This document shows positions 23,730-32,148 of a stretch of DNA of 44,949 bases, piece after piece (the first letter of the stretch is position 1; every line of letters begins with the position of its first letter). Source of the stretch: JAFGCR01 sp964538225. Lineage in GTDB: Bacteria > Patescibacteriota > Gracilibacteria > UM-FILTER-43-11. The stretch covers positions 1 through 44,949 of the forward strand of contig CAZIDW010000001.1 of assembly GCA_964538225.1 (NCBI GenBank), given 5' to 3'. Made by a program: the position numbers and the translations under genes. Under the pieces are notes generated by a model, which was given only the letters and a program-made list of their open reading frames with translations, was not told where the DNA came from and made no database searches.

Positions 23730-24521
23730 ATGGATCACAAACAATATCTTCTTCGCCGGCTGACCGGCAGTTTGGGAAAGGTCTTAAATTGTGCCATCGA
23801 CAGGATGACCCCCTTTCAGATGTTTGAAGCCTGGCTGGAACGGGAGGGGGTAAAAATCAATGAAAGAAAATTCAGTAAAATCGAATGTTTTGTGGATTTA
23901 CTGATTAAAAAAAATAAAGCCATCAATCTGACCCGCATTGTTTCCGAAGAGGATGTATGGATTAAACACATCTTTGATTCCCTGATCCCTGTCCGATTTC
24001 TGGCATTCAAAAAAGACATGCGGGTCATGGACCTGGGCACGGGCGGCGGCATTCCGGGCATCCCTTTAGCCATCCTTTTTCCTTCCGTTGATTTTGTCCT
24101 GGCCGATTCTGTGCAGAAGAAAACAGAAGCGGTTAAGGAATTCGCCCGCGAACTTAATCTGAGGAATGTGAAGGTTGTAAACGCCCGGGCCGAAACCCTG
24201 GGTAAAGACCCGGCCCACCGGGAACAGTATGACATGGTGCTGGCGCGCGCTCTGGCTCCACTGCCGATTTTGCTTGAATACACGGTTCCTCTTATCCATC
24301 TTTACGGAAATGTAATCGCTTACAAAGGCCCGGATTATGTGGAGGAATTATCGCAGTCCAGAAACGCTATCACTAAACTCAAAGCTGAGCCGCCTAAGAT
24401 CTTTCATTACAAACTGCCGTACAATCGGGGAGGTCGCACTATTATCCAGATCACCAAAAAACAAGTCACACCCGATACCTATCCCCGGCGCGATGGGGTG
24501 CCGAAAAAAAGTCCATTATAG
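23730..24521 (+). CDS. rsmG: 16S rRNA (guanine-527-N7) methyltransferase
   Basis: 263 residues, about 30 longer at the N-terminus than typical RsmG; a start at the later in-frame ATGs (MTPFQMFEAW) is possible. Typical NKAINLTRIVSEEDVWIKHIFDSL is present. The SAM-binding loop is MDLGTGGGIPGIPLAI, followed by ADSVQKKTEA and NARAETLG. It methylates G527 of 16S rRNA. Lies upstream of a second rRNA methyltransferase gene, rlmE. Confidence 0.93.
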   Translation: MDHKQYLLRRLTGSLGKVLNCAIDRMTPFQMFEAWLEREGVKINERKFSKIECFVDLLIKKNKAINLTRIVSEEDVWIKHIFDSLIPVRFLAFKKDMRVMDLGTGGGIPGIPLAILFPSVDFVLADSVQKKTEAVKEFARELNLRNVKVVNARAETLGKDPAHREQYDMVLARALAPLPILLEYTVPLIHLYGNVIAYKGPDYVEELSQSRNAITKLKAEPPKIFHYKLPYNRGGRTIIQITKKQVTPDTYPRRDGVPKKSPL

Positions 24522-24552
24522 TATTACAATAATTAATAGTATTACAATAATT
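24518..24552 (+). repeat. Tandem 17-mers forming the rlmE promoter region
   Basis: ATAGTATTACAATAATT occurs at 24518-24534 and 24536-24552. Each copy contains a TACAAT -10-like box; the second (24543-24548) ends exactly 6 nt before the rlmE ATG. A duplicated leaderless promoter is one reading. Confidence 0.6.
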
Positions 24553-24554
24553 TC

Positions 24555-25145
24555 ATGTCAAAAGCTTATCAGCCACACGACCACTTCTCTAAAAAGGCCA
24601 AAGAGCAGGGTTATCGGGCCCGCAGTGCGTTTAAACTAAAGGCCATCCAGAATCGTTTTCACTTGATCAAACCGGGGGACCGGGTTCTGGATCTGGGCGC
24701 GGCACCCGGCAGTTTTTTGCAGCTGATCACCCGGCTTATCGGCCCCAAAGGAATAGCGGTCGGTATTGACCTGAAACCGATTGATGACCTGAAACAGCCG
24801 AACGTGACCACGGTTGCCGGTAACATCTTCGATGATTCCGTCTATCAGACGCTTAGTACGGATTTTTTTGACGTAATTACTTCAGACCTTGCCCCTTCCA
24901 CCACCGGCATCAAGAGTCTGGATGCGGGCCGGTCCTTTCAGTTGAATGAAAAAGTCTTGGAAGTCGTCCGGAAGCGCTTAAAACCGGGCGGGCATGCGGT
25001 GATGAAAGCGTTCCCCGGCGCGGACCAGGACCGATTGCTTAAAGAAATGAAAAAACTTTTTAAAACTGTCAAAGTCTTTAAGCCGGAAGCGGTCCGGCGC
25101 TCAAGCCGCGAGGTTTATCTCGTGGGTCTTCATCTGAAAACGTGA
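24555..25145 (+). CDS. rlmE: 23S rRNA (uridine-2552-2'-O) methyltransferase
   Basis: 196 residues, RlmE/FtsJ fold. The catalytic K-D-K-E set is visible in YRARSAFKL (Lys), TSDLAPSTTG (Asp), HAVMKAFPG (Lys) and RRSSREVYLV (Glu). The SAM loop is VLDLGAAPGSFLQ. It methylates U2552 in the ribosomal A loop, a late step of 50S assembly. Its last 45 bp overlap, tail to tail, the HAD-like gene on the other strand. Confidence 0.94.
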   Translation: MSKAYQPHDHFSKKAKEQGYRARSAFKLKAIQNRFHLIKPGDRVLDLGAAPGSFLQLITRLIGPKGIAVGIDLKPIDDLKQPNVTTVAGNIFDDSVYQTLSTDFFDVITSDLAPSTTGIKSLDAGRSFQLNEKVLEVVRKRLKPGGHAVMKAFPGADQDRLLKEMKKLFKTVKVFKPEAVRRSSREVYLVGLHLKT

Positions 25146-25709
25146 TTCAAGAATGTTTTTAATCTGTTTCCGTTCCTTTGGATAGGGGGTATTTTTAAAC
25201 CGTTCCAGCAGTTTTTTCCGCTCTTCCTGAACGGCATCGGTTTTGGCGGCCGTTATATTAAAGGTTTCATTCGGATGACTGGAACGGATCCCGTCCACAT
25301 ACCGTTCCACGTCATCCCGTTCACCGGCCGTGTCGTCGATAAACGCTGCTTTTTTAACTGAAAGTTCTGTCCGCCTCAGGTAATAATCGATGGCTTCGCT
25401 TTTCCGCCTGTTTTCGACCGCGAGCGTTTCGCTGAAGAACACCCGCATCTCCGGATACGCTTCAAAAAAGCGCCCGATCGCTTCATCGTTGTTCCGGGTC
25501 ACCATCACTATTGGAATAGACAGGGCGCGCGCCTGTTCCATTTTGCGGATGGTTTCATCGATTAGCTGGGTTTTTTCAAGCTCCCCATCCGTCAGCCGGG
25601 ATACCGTGCCGTCTAAGATCGTTTCATCCAAATCGACAAACAAGACCTCCGCTTCGACGTCTGTCGAAGATAAGGGGGTCTCCAAATGGGAGGGGTAAAC
25701 ATTTGGCAT
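25101..25709 (-). CDS. HAD-superfamily hydrolase-like protein
   Basis: 202 residues. HAD motif I is FVDLDETILDG, motif II is IVMVTRNN, and motif IV is AAFIDDTAGERDD. The family catalyses phosphoryl transfer through the first Asp. The C-terminal 50 residues are a charged helix (EERKKLLERF), and the final residues overlap the rlmE coding end by 45 bp, which suggests a C-terminal extension that grew into its neighbour. The substrate is unknown. Confidence 0.75.
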   Translation of the reverse strand: MPNVYPSHLETPLSSTDVEAEVLFVDLDETILDGTVSRLTDGELEKTQLIDETIRKMEQARALSIPIVMVTRNNDEAIGRFFEAYPEMRVFFSETLAVENRRKSEAIDYYLRRTELSVKKAAFIDDTAGERDDVERYVDGIRSSHPNETFNITAAKTDAVQEERKKLLERFKNTPYPKERKQIKNILESRFQMKTHEINLAA

Positions 25710-25747
25710 CCACCTTTATTATATCCTTTTTTCAGAAACTGCAAACC

Positions 25748-27349
25748 TCAGTTTTTCAGCGCGGTTTTAATAAAATTTCTGAACAGCGGATGAGGCCTGT
25801 TGGGCCGTGATTTGAATTCCGGATGGAATTGCGAGCCCACCATAAAAGGATGGTCTTTCACCTCTACGATTTCCATCAGCTCCCGATCCGGCGAGATGCC
25901 TGAAAAGACCAGCCCGCCTTTTTCCAGCTGTTTTTTAAATTTGTTATTGAATTCGTATCGGTGACGATGGCGTTCCTCGATGCGTTCAGTCTGGTACGCC
26001 TTGTAGGCTTTGGTGCCTTTTTTGAGTTTGCAGGGCCAGGCACCCAGCCTGAGCGTTCCGCCTTTGGCGCGTTTTTCACTTTGGCCCGGCAGAAAGTGTA
26101 CGATTTTGTTTTTGGCGCGCGGCGAGAATTCTTCCGAAGTGGCGTTTTTGATTCCCGCCACATTCCGCGCGAATTCAATGCTCATGATCTGGGCGCCGAG
26201 GCATAACCCCAGGTAGGGCACCTTTTCCTCGCGGCAGTATTGCGCGACCAGCACTTTTCCCGTGGTCCCGCGGTGCCCGAAACCGCCCGGCACCACTACG
26301 CCATCCACTTTGTGCAGCTTTTTCCATTCCAGCCGGTCTTTGGCTTCGATTTTTTCCGCGTCGATCCAGATGACCTTGGCTTTGCGTTTATGGAAAAAGC
26401 TCGCGGATTTAATGGCTTCGATGACTGAGATATACGCGTCATCCAGGTCATTGTATTTGCCGGCCAGCCCGATGAGGATTTCTTTGTGTTTTGCCATGAT
26501 GTTCTCCACCATCTTTTTCCATCCGGCCATTTTGGGTTTCCGGTATTTCAGGTTAAGCTTTCGGCAGATGGTCTTGACGATGTCGTATTTTTCATAGATG
26601 AGCGGCACTTCGTAGATGGACTGGACGGTTGGGGAAGGGATGACTGCTTCTTTCCCCACATCGCAGAATTTAGAGATTTTAAGCAGATGCTGATTCTGTA
26701 TCTTCTCATCCGCCCGCGGCATGATGATGTCCGGGTGGATCCCCATGCTCTGCAGGGTCTTGACCGATAGCTGGGTGGGTTTGGTCTTCAGTTCATTGGA
26801 GGATTTCAGGAACGGCAGGAGAGTCAGATGGACGAACAGCGTGTTTTCCCTTCCTTCTTCCTGCCGCATCTGCCGCAGGGCTTCTATGAATGGCTGGCCT
26901 TCGATGTCTCCCACGGTCCCGCCGATCTCGCACAGCATGATATCGGCTTTGGCTTTGCGGGCGGCCTGCCGGATGCGCCTTTTGATTTCATCAGTGATAT
27001 GCGGAACAATCTGGATCGTTCCGCCCAGATAGTCACCTTTCCGTTCGCGGTCCAGTACTTTTTGGTATACCTGGCCGGTCGAGGTGCTGCTGAGTTTGTT
27101 TAAGGGAATATCGATAAACCGTTCATAATGCCCCAGGTCCAGGTCTGTTTCTGCGCCGTCATCCGTCACAAACACTTCTCCATGCTGAAACGGGCTCATG
27201 GTGCCGGGATCCACATTCAGGTAGGGGTCCAGTTTTTGGGGGAAGACCGAGTAACCGGACGCTTTCAACAGGTTGCCGATCGACGCGGACGCGATTCCTT
27301 TCCCGAGTGAGGAACAGACTCCTCCGGTGACGAATATGTATTTTGGCAT
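25748..27349 (-). CDS. pyrG: CTP synthase
   Basis: 533 residues, full length. The N-terminal synthetase domain starts KYIFVTGGVCSSLGKGIASA. LCEIGGTVGDIEG is the UTP-site region. The C-terminal class I glutamine amidotransferase has the nucleophile in YLGLCLGAQIMSIE and the His-Glu pair in SQFHPEFKSRP. It makes CTP from UTP with glutamine-derived ammonia and ATP. No defect seen. Confidence 0.97.
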   Translation of the reverse strand: MPKYIFVTGGVCSSLGKGIASASIGNLLKASGYSVFPQKLDPYLNVDPGTMSPFQHGEVFVTDDGAETDLDLGHYERFIDIPLNKLSSTSTGQVYQKVLDRERKGDYLGGTIQIVPHITDEIKRRIRQAARKAKADIMLCEIGGTVGDIEGQPFIEALRQMRQEEGRENTLFVHLTLLPFLKSSNELKTKPTQLSVKTLQSMGIHPDIIMPRADEKIQNQHLLKISKFCDVGKEAVIPSPTVQSIYEVPLIYEKYDIVKTICRKLNLKYRKPKMAGWKKMVENIMAKHKEILIGLAGKYNDLDDAYISVIEAIKSASFFHKRKAKVIWIDAEKIEAKDRLEWKKLHKVDGVVVPGGFGHRGTTGKVLVAQYCREEKVPYLGLCLGAQIMSIEFARNVAGIKNATSEEFSPRAKNKIVHFLPGQSEKRAKGGTLRLGAWPCKLKKGTKAYKAYQTERIEERHRHRYEFNNKFKKQLEKGGLVFSGISPDRELMEIVEVKDHPFMVGSQFHPEFKSRPNRPHPLFRNFIKTALKN

Positions 27350-27403
27350 TGTGGTTTTAAGGTAAAAAAATTAATTATTTTTTATTATATTTTATGCCTG
27401 GTA

Positions 27404-27506
27404 TCTGACGAAATTTGTAACTGGTAACTCGTAACTTGTAGCGGTACAGTTACCAGTTACAAGTTATGCCCCGAAGGGACAAATTACAAATTTCAAAAAG
27501 GTCAAA
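27404..27506. repeat. Mosaic palindromic intergenic element, copy 4 (reverse orientation)
   Basis: Left end TCTGACGAAATTTGTAA, right end TTACAAATTTCAAAAAGGTC, arms of GTAACT words. The mini-hairpin module is in the right arm as GCCCCGAAGGGAC (27468-27480), so this copy is inverted relative to copies 1, 3 and 5. It lies between trpS and pyrG. Confidence 0.85.
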
Positions 27507-27512
27507 TATTTT

Positions 27513-28484
27513 TTAGTATTTCAGACCCGTCACTTCGCGGATCTGCTGTATGGTCTGGCGTGAAAGCGCGCGGACTTTTTTTGCGCCTTTGGCCAGAATG
27601 GTCTCCACTTTTTTGGGGTGGTTTTCAAGCTCCTGCCGCTTCTGGCGGTAAGGTTTGAAAGTCTCCTGTATTTTTTCCAGCAGTTTCTTTTTAGCGTCGC
27701 CGTAACCCAATCCGCCTTTTTTAAACTGTTCGGCCAGGGTTTTGCTTTCCGCGGGGCTTGCCATCAGTTTGTACAGTTCGAAGATTGTGTTGCCTTCCGG
27801 TTTTTTCGGTTCATTCACGCCTTTGGAATCCGTCACAATGCCCATCACCGCTTTTTTGATCACAGAATCGTCTGCAAAAATCGGAATCGTGTTTTTATAG
27901 CTTTTGCTCATCTTCTGACCATCCGTGCCCGGGATGACCGCGATGTCATCCGGAATCTCCGGTTCAGGGATTTTAAAGGTTTCGCCAAATACATGGTTGA
28001 ATTTTATGGCCATGTCGCGGGCCATTTCCAAATGCTGTTTCTGGTCTTTGCCCACCGGCACCACATCCGCCTGGCTGATGAGGATGTCCGCCGCCATCAG
28101 AGTCGGATAGTTGAAAAGCCCCAGGTTGGGCTGAATCCCTTTCGCGATTTTATCTTTATAACTGTGTGCCCGTTCCATCATCCCCATGGGGGTTAGGCAG
28201 GAAAGAATCCAGGCCAGTTCCGTGGTTTCCGGCACATCTGACTGCACCCAAAAATAACAGCGGTCCGGATCCGCCCCCAGCGCCAATAGGTCTATAGCCG
28301 CCTGAAGTGTCAGGTTTTTCAGCTCCTTTGCGTCCGTCAGGGTCGTAAGCGAGTGGAGGTTGGCTATAAATAAAAAGAGGTCGCTGGATTCCTGGTATTC
28401 AATCATACGCTTGATTGTTCCGAAGTAATTCCCAATATGAAGATTACCGGATGGCTGGATTCCAGAAAGAACTCTTTTTTTCAT
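27513..28484 (-). CDS. trpS: Tryptophanyl-tRNA synthetase
   Basis: 323 residues, class Ic synthetase. Start KRVLSGIQPSGNLHIGNYFG with the HIGH-type motif; DGQKMSKSYKNTI is the KMSKS loop. DVPVGKDQKQHLEMARDMA is conserved. It charges tRNA-Trp. The C-terminal residues read RALSRQTIQQIREVTGLKY. Upstream of pyrG on the same strand, separated by the palindromic element. Confidence 0.96.
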   Translation of the reverse strand: MKKRVLSGIQPSGNLHIGNYFGTIKRMIEYQESSDLFLFIANLHSLTTLTDAKELKNLTLQAAIDLLALGADPDRCYFWVQSDVPETTELAWILSCLTPMGMMERAHSYKDKIAKGIQPNLGLFNYPTLMAADILISQADVVPVGKDQKQHLEMARDMAIKFNHVFGETFKIPEPEIPDDIAVIPGTDGQKMSKSYKNTIPIFADDSVIKKAVMGIVTDSKGVNEPKKPEGNTIFELYKLMASPAESKTLAEQFKKGGLGYGDAKKKLLEKIQETFKPYRQKRQELENHPKKVETILAKGAKKVRALSRQTIQQIREVTGLKY

Positions 28485-28534
28485 AATTTTTTATTGAGTA
28501 TAAATTATCAGAGTTTCTGGCTGGTGGCAATACG

Positions 28535-28620
28535 AAAAGGACACAGGACTAAGGATACAGGAAACAGCCGAACATCAGAATAACAGCTGAGTCCTGGATC
28601 CTGTTTCCTGATGTAGTCTT
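28535..28620. repeat. Word-repeat hairpin in the trpS / STAS divergent gap
   Basis: CAGGAAACAG (28558-28567) pairs with CTGTTTCCTG (28601-28610). AGGACACAGGACTAAGGATA words on the left face GAGTCCTGGATC on the right. Confidence 0.65.
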
Positions 28621-28675
28621 GTAAACTCTCTTGCTTATCGTTATATTAAAAATGCAATATAATAAAAATAAATCT

Positions 28676-29029
28676 ATGGCATCAGAACTTTCCGTATCGG
28701 TCACTGACAGCTCTAACCCGTCCGTAAAAATCGTGGCGCTGGCCGGCGAAATGGACGAGACCAATATCGACACCCTCCGCAAAGAGCTGGAACCTTTTTT
28801 AAATGATCTGGGCATTACGCATCTTGTTTTTGACTTGAGCAAACTTGAGTTTATCAACAGTAAGGGAATCGGTTATCTGGTTTCTGTCCACACCCATCTT
28901 TCCAAAGACAAGCGTGTGATGATTCTGGCAAGCGCCCAGGAGGCGGTGATGGATGTGATCAGTCTGGTTGGACTTACCACTATTATCAAATATTTCCAGA
29001 CGCTGGATGAGGCTCTCCAGAACCTTTGA
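28676..29029 (+). CDS. STAS-domain protein (anti-anti-sigma-like)
   Basis: 117 residues from the ATG at 28676; an alternative ATG at 28652 adds 8 residues. The STAS fold is visible as KIVALAGEMDETNIDTLRKE, HLVFDLSKLEFINSKGIGYL and VMILASAQEAVMDVISLVGL. In SpoIIAA/RsbV-type proteins the equivalent loop is D-S-[S/T]-G and is phosphorylated; here it is N-S-K-G. A partner-switching role is possible, but no kinase or sigma gene is nearby. Followed by palindromic element copy 5. Confidence 0.82.
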   Translation: MASELSVSVTDSSNPSVKIVALAGEMDETNIDTLRKELEPFLNDLGITHLVFDLSKLEFINSKGIGYLVSVHTHLSKDKRVMILASAQEAVMDVISLVGLTTIIKYFQTLDEALQNL

Positions 29030-29031
29030 TG

Positions 29032-29150
29032 CCTGACAAAATTTGTAACTTGTAATTTGCCCCTTCGGGGCGTAACTAGTAACTTGATTGCTGTAAGTTA
29101 CAAGTTACGAGTTACAAATTTCAAAAAGGTCAAATGTCAAAGGTCAAATG
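29032..29150. repeat. Mosaic palindromic intergenic element, copy 5
   Basis: Left CTGACAAAATTTGTAACTTG, right GAGTTACAAATTTCAAAAAG with GGTCAAATGTCAAAGGTC beyond. Mini-hairpin GCCCCTTCGGGGC at 29059-29071. It starts 3 bp after the STAS stop and ends 5 bp before the antiporter ATG, so it fills the whole gap. Confidence 0.88.
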
Positions 29151-29155
29151 TAATT

Positions 29156-30955
29156 ATGGAATCTTTATTTTTCGAACTAGGCCTCGTCATCATCTCCGCC
29201 GCGCTGGTCGGCGTTATCGGTTATTACCTGAAACAGCCGCTCATTCTGGCTTATATCGCGGCGGGGGTTTTAATCGGTCCTTTTGGTTTTGGTCTGGTAC
29301 ATGATGTGGAAACAATTCATATTATTGCCCAGGTGGGCATTATGCTGATGCTGTTTTTGGTGGGCCTGGAAATGAATCCGGCCCGTTTAAGGGATCTGGG
29401 AGTTGTTTCCCTTTTTGCCGGTATCGGACAGGTGCTTTTTACCGGTCTGATCGGCTATGGCATTATCCACGCTTTTGGTTTTTCTTTTGTGCAGGCAATT
29501 TATATGGCGATAGCGCTTACTTTCAGCAGTACTGTGATTGCCATTAAGATCATTTATGACAAACGTGATAATAATGCCCTCTATGGTCAGATAACAATCG
29601 GTATTCTGCTGGTACAGGATGCTCTTGCTATTTTAGCTTTGATCGCCCTGACGGGTTTTCAGGCAGGTTCTTTCTCTTTTGATTTTGCGCGTTTCGGAAT
29701 GATCCTTATGAAGGGTTCCATAATCTCTGCTCTGGCTATTTTAATCTCCCGCAAACTCCTTGTTTATATTTATAATAAAATCGCCGGATCCCATGAGTTA
29801 TTGATACTTTTTAGTCTGGGATGGGCTTTTCTTGTGGCGCTGGCTTCGGAATACATCGGTTTTAGTATTGAAATCGGAGCGTTTATTGCCGGTGTCAGTT
29901 TAGCCAGCCTGCCTTATACATTCGAGATCAATACGAAGGCAAAAGTACTGCGTGATTTTTTTATTACGATCTTTTTTGTAGCCTTGGGGGCAGGTTTGGT
30001 TTTTACTTCTATGGGGCCGCAGGCCATTACATTCATCACCTTGTCGCTTTTTGTCCTTATCGGCAATCCTATTATTGTTATGCTTATTATGGGTTCGGTC
30101 GGTTATGATAAGCGGACCTCTTTTTTTACAGGCCTTGCCGTCGCGAATATTAGTGAATTTTCATTGATTGTCGCGGCGATGGGTTTAAGCCTTGGCCATC
30201 TCGATCAGGAAGTGGTTTCTATGATCACGGTTATCGGTCTTTTGACCATGACCATTTCTTCTTACATGATGATTTATAACAATTTTATTTATAATAAAAT
30301 AAAAGGTTTTTTGGGTATTTTTGAATTCCGTAAGGTAAAAACCAGGCTGAACAATATCCAGACCGGCCTTAAAGACCATATCATCCTGCTCGGATGCGGG
30401 CAGATGGGCCAGCAGATACTGGAACAGATCAAACATTTTAAAGAGGATTACCTAGTCGTGGACCATGACAATGGTGTTATTAAAAAGCTTATCAGCAAGA
30501 AGGTGAGTTGTATTTTTGGTGACGTGGAAGATATTGAACTTCTTAATGAACTGGATCTTGAAAACGCCGAAATTATTATCAGCACACTTCCAAGCCCCGA
30601 AGATAATTTGTTTTTTATTAAACATATCGAAAAAATTCCCCAGTCCCGGCGCCCCATTGTCATCGTTACCGCGGACACCGGCCGGGAAGGCTTGGAGCTG
30701 TTTAACCGCGGGGCGGATTATGTGATTTTAAAACCTTATCTCGGCGCCGAACACATCCACCAGATCAACCGTGAGCTTTACGATCTGGAAGATGAAGCCC
30801 CGTTGGAATCGGTGCAGGAACCTTTTTATAAAAAAAAGTTCAAGAGCGATCATGATTACGCCAAAGTACTGCACAATTTAAACAAGCTCCGATTGCGGGA
30901 GATTAAGCAGAAAATCGAGAAGCGGCATATAAAGCTGAAACCGAAGAAAAATTGA
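29156..30955 (+). CDS. CPA2-family cation/proton antiporter with TrkA-N domain
   Basis: 599 residues from the ATG at 29156; the open frame continues upstream through the palindrome, but those residues are repeat-encoded. Residues 1 to about 385 hold 11-13 membrane helices of the KefB/CPA2 type (IIGYGIIHAFGF-like, ALTFSSTVIAIKI). After a linker, an RCK/TrkA-N Rossmann domain begins (DHIILLGCGQMGQQILEQI). It probably exchanges K+ or Na+ for H+ under nucleotide control. The C-terminus is short, without an obvious TrkA-C domain. A Na+-coupled ATPase in the same window could make its gradient relevant. Confidence 0.88.
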   Translation: MESLFFELGLVIISAALVGVIGYYLKQPLILAYIAAGVLIGPFGFGLVHDVETIHIIAQVGIMLMLFLVGLEMNPARLRDLGVVSLFAGIGQVLFTGLIGYGIIHAFGFSFVQAIYMAIALTFSSTVIAIKIIYDKRDNNALYGQITIGILLVQDALAILALIALTGFQAGSFSFDFARFGMILMKGSIISALAILISRKLLVYIYNKIAGSHELLILFSLGWAFLVALASEYIGFSIEIGAFIAGVSLASLPYTFEINTKAKVLRDFFITIFFVALGAGLVFTSMGPQAITFITLSLFVLIGNPIIVMLIMGSVGYDKRTSFFTGLAVANISEFSLIVAAMGLSLGHLDQEVVSMITVIGLLTMTISSYMMIYNNFIYNKIKGFLGIFEFRKVKTRLNNIQTGLKDHIILLGCGQMGQQILEQIKHFKEDYLVVDHDNGVIKKLISKKVSCIFGDVEDIELLNELDLENAEIIISTLPSPEDNLFFIKHIEKIPQSRRPIVIVTADTGREGLELFNRGADYVILKPYLGAEHIHQINRELYDLEDEAPLESVQEPFYKKKFKSDHDYAKVLHNLNKLRLREIKQKIEKRHIKLKPKKN

Positions 30956-31175
30956 TTTAGTTCCGATAGCCTGCAGGATTTGGCATATTGTTGATCAGAC
31001 ATTTCGTATAACACTAATTGGCCGCAATACTGACTATTTTTCTATTATTAGATGGGGTACTTTTAGAACATTTTTAACAATTTCATTAGTTTATATAAGT
31101 ACTTTTTTCTTGTACTTTTTTCTTGTTTTAAATAAGATGTTTTTGAATTAAAATAGAATCAAAGTGAAAATATGG
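30956..31175. other. Gap at the left edge of the accessory block
   Basis: AT-rich, with a tandem TACTTTTTTCTTG pair at about 31100-31126. No gene, tRNA or clear attachment site is seen. GC content and style change here relative to the preceding genes. Confidence 0.4.
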
Positions 31176-31204
31176 TTGACTGGTGAACATATGTTTACTA
31201 GAAT
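31176..31204 (+). promoter_or_regulatory. Promoter with SOS/LexA-type operator, copy 1
   Basis: -35 TTGACT (31176-31181), 17-bp spacer, -10 TAGAAT (31199-31204). The spacer contains the near-perfect palindrome GTGAACATATGTTTAC (31183-31198). Its core GAACATATGTTT fits the Gram-positive LexA/DinR box (CGAACRNRYGTTYC) except at the outer bases. It drives the DinD-like gene. Confidence 0.75.
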
Positions 31205-31237
31205 AAAGAATGAACTATTTTGGAACCAATTATTTTT

Positions 31238-32080
31238 ATGGACAAAAAGCATTCAATTATAATCTTTAATCAAAAAAGTGTCCGCAGGCATTGGGACGCG
31301 GATAAGAGGCTTTGGTATTTTTCTGTTATTGATGTTGTAGAAATTTTAACTGATTCTTCAGAGCCAAAGCGATATTGGAGTGATTTGAAAATCAAATTAA
31401 AAAATGAGGGAAGTGAAGTGTACGAAAAAATCGTACGGTTGAAATTAATTGCTTCGGATGGGAAAAATAGAGAGACTGACTGTTTTTCTACGGAAGATTT
31501 ACTCAGAGTAATTCAGTCAATTCCTTCGCCTAAAGCTGAGCCGTTTAAAATGTGGCTGGCGCAGGTCGGGAAGGAAAGAATCGATGAAATCGAGAGTCCG
31601 GAACTGGCACAGGAGCGTATGAAATCCTTATATGAACAAAAAGGATATTCCAAAAATTGGATAGATAAACGGCTGCGTGGTATAGCGATAAGGCAAAATC
31701 TAACGGATGAATGGAAAGAGCGTGGCATTGAACATCCAAAAGATTTCTCGATTCTGACAGCGGAAATTTCCAAAGCGACCTTTGGCATGACTCCGGCGGA
31801 ATATAAAGAATTCAAAGGGATTCCCGTAAAATCAAAAGCCAATCTGCGCGACAATATGACAGATTTTGAACTGATCTTTACAATGCTTGGCGAAAAAGTA
31901 ACTACGGAAATCTCATCCAAAGAGAAGCCGGACGGTATACCGGAAAACAAAAAGGTCGCCAAACGAGGAGGCGGAGTGGCTGGCAACGCGAGAAAAGAGA
32001 CTGAAAAGGAGCTCGGCAGAAGCGTTATTGAAAAAAAGAATTTTCTGGAAAAAGGCAAAGAAGGTCGGCTGGCAGAGTAA
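31238..32080 (+). CDS. BRO-N domain protein, DinD-like
   Basis: 280 residues from the ATG at 31238; an in-frame TTG at 31220 is ignored. The N-terminal BRO/antirepressor domain is KRLWYFSVIDVVEILTDSSE, then CFSTEDLLRVIQSIPSPKAE and FKMWLAQVGKERIDEI. The C-terminal half (GMTPAEYKEFKGIP, NMTDFELIFTMLGEK, NARKETEKELGRSV) resembles the layout of E. coli DinD, a DNA-damage-inducible protein. The SOS-type operator in its promoter agrees with that. It may act as a DNA-binding regulator of a mobile element. AT-rich context suggests horizontal transfer. Confidence 0.85.
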   Translation: MDKKHSIIIFNQKSVRRHWDADKRLWYFSVIDVVEILTDSSEPKRYWSDLKIKLKNEGSEVYEKIVRLKLIASDGKNRETDCFSTEDLLRVIQSIPSPKAEPFKMWLAQVGKERIDEIESPELAQERMKSLYEQKGYSKNWIDKRLRGIAIRQNLTDEWKERGIEHPKDFSILTAEISKATFGMTPAEYKEFKGIPVKSKANLRDNMTDFELIFTMLGEKVTTEISSKEKPDGIPENKKVAKRGGGVAGNARKETEKELGRSVIEKKNFLEKGKEGRLAE

Positions 32081-32148
32081 AATGTTTTGATTTGTATGGG
32101 CTGAGCGAAGAGTAAAAGAAAATTATTTTAAATAACTAACCTATTAAT

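Noticed and set aside
29057..29155. 33-residue N-terminal extension of the antiporter
   Set aside because: The extension is encoded entirely by the palindromic repeat; family homology begins at the ATG at 29156.
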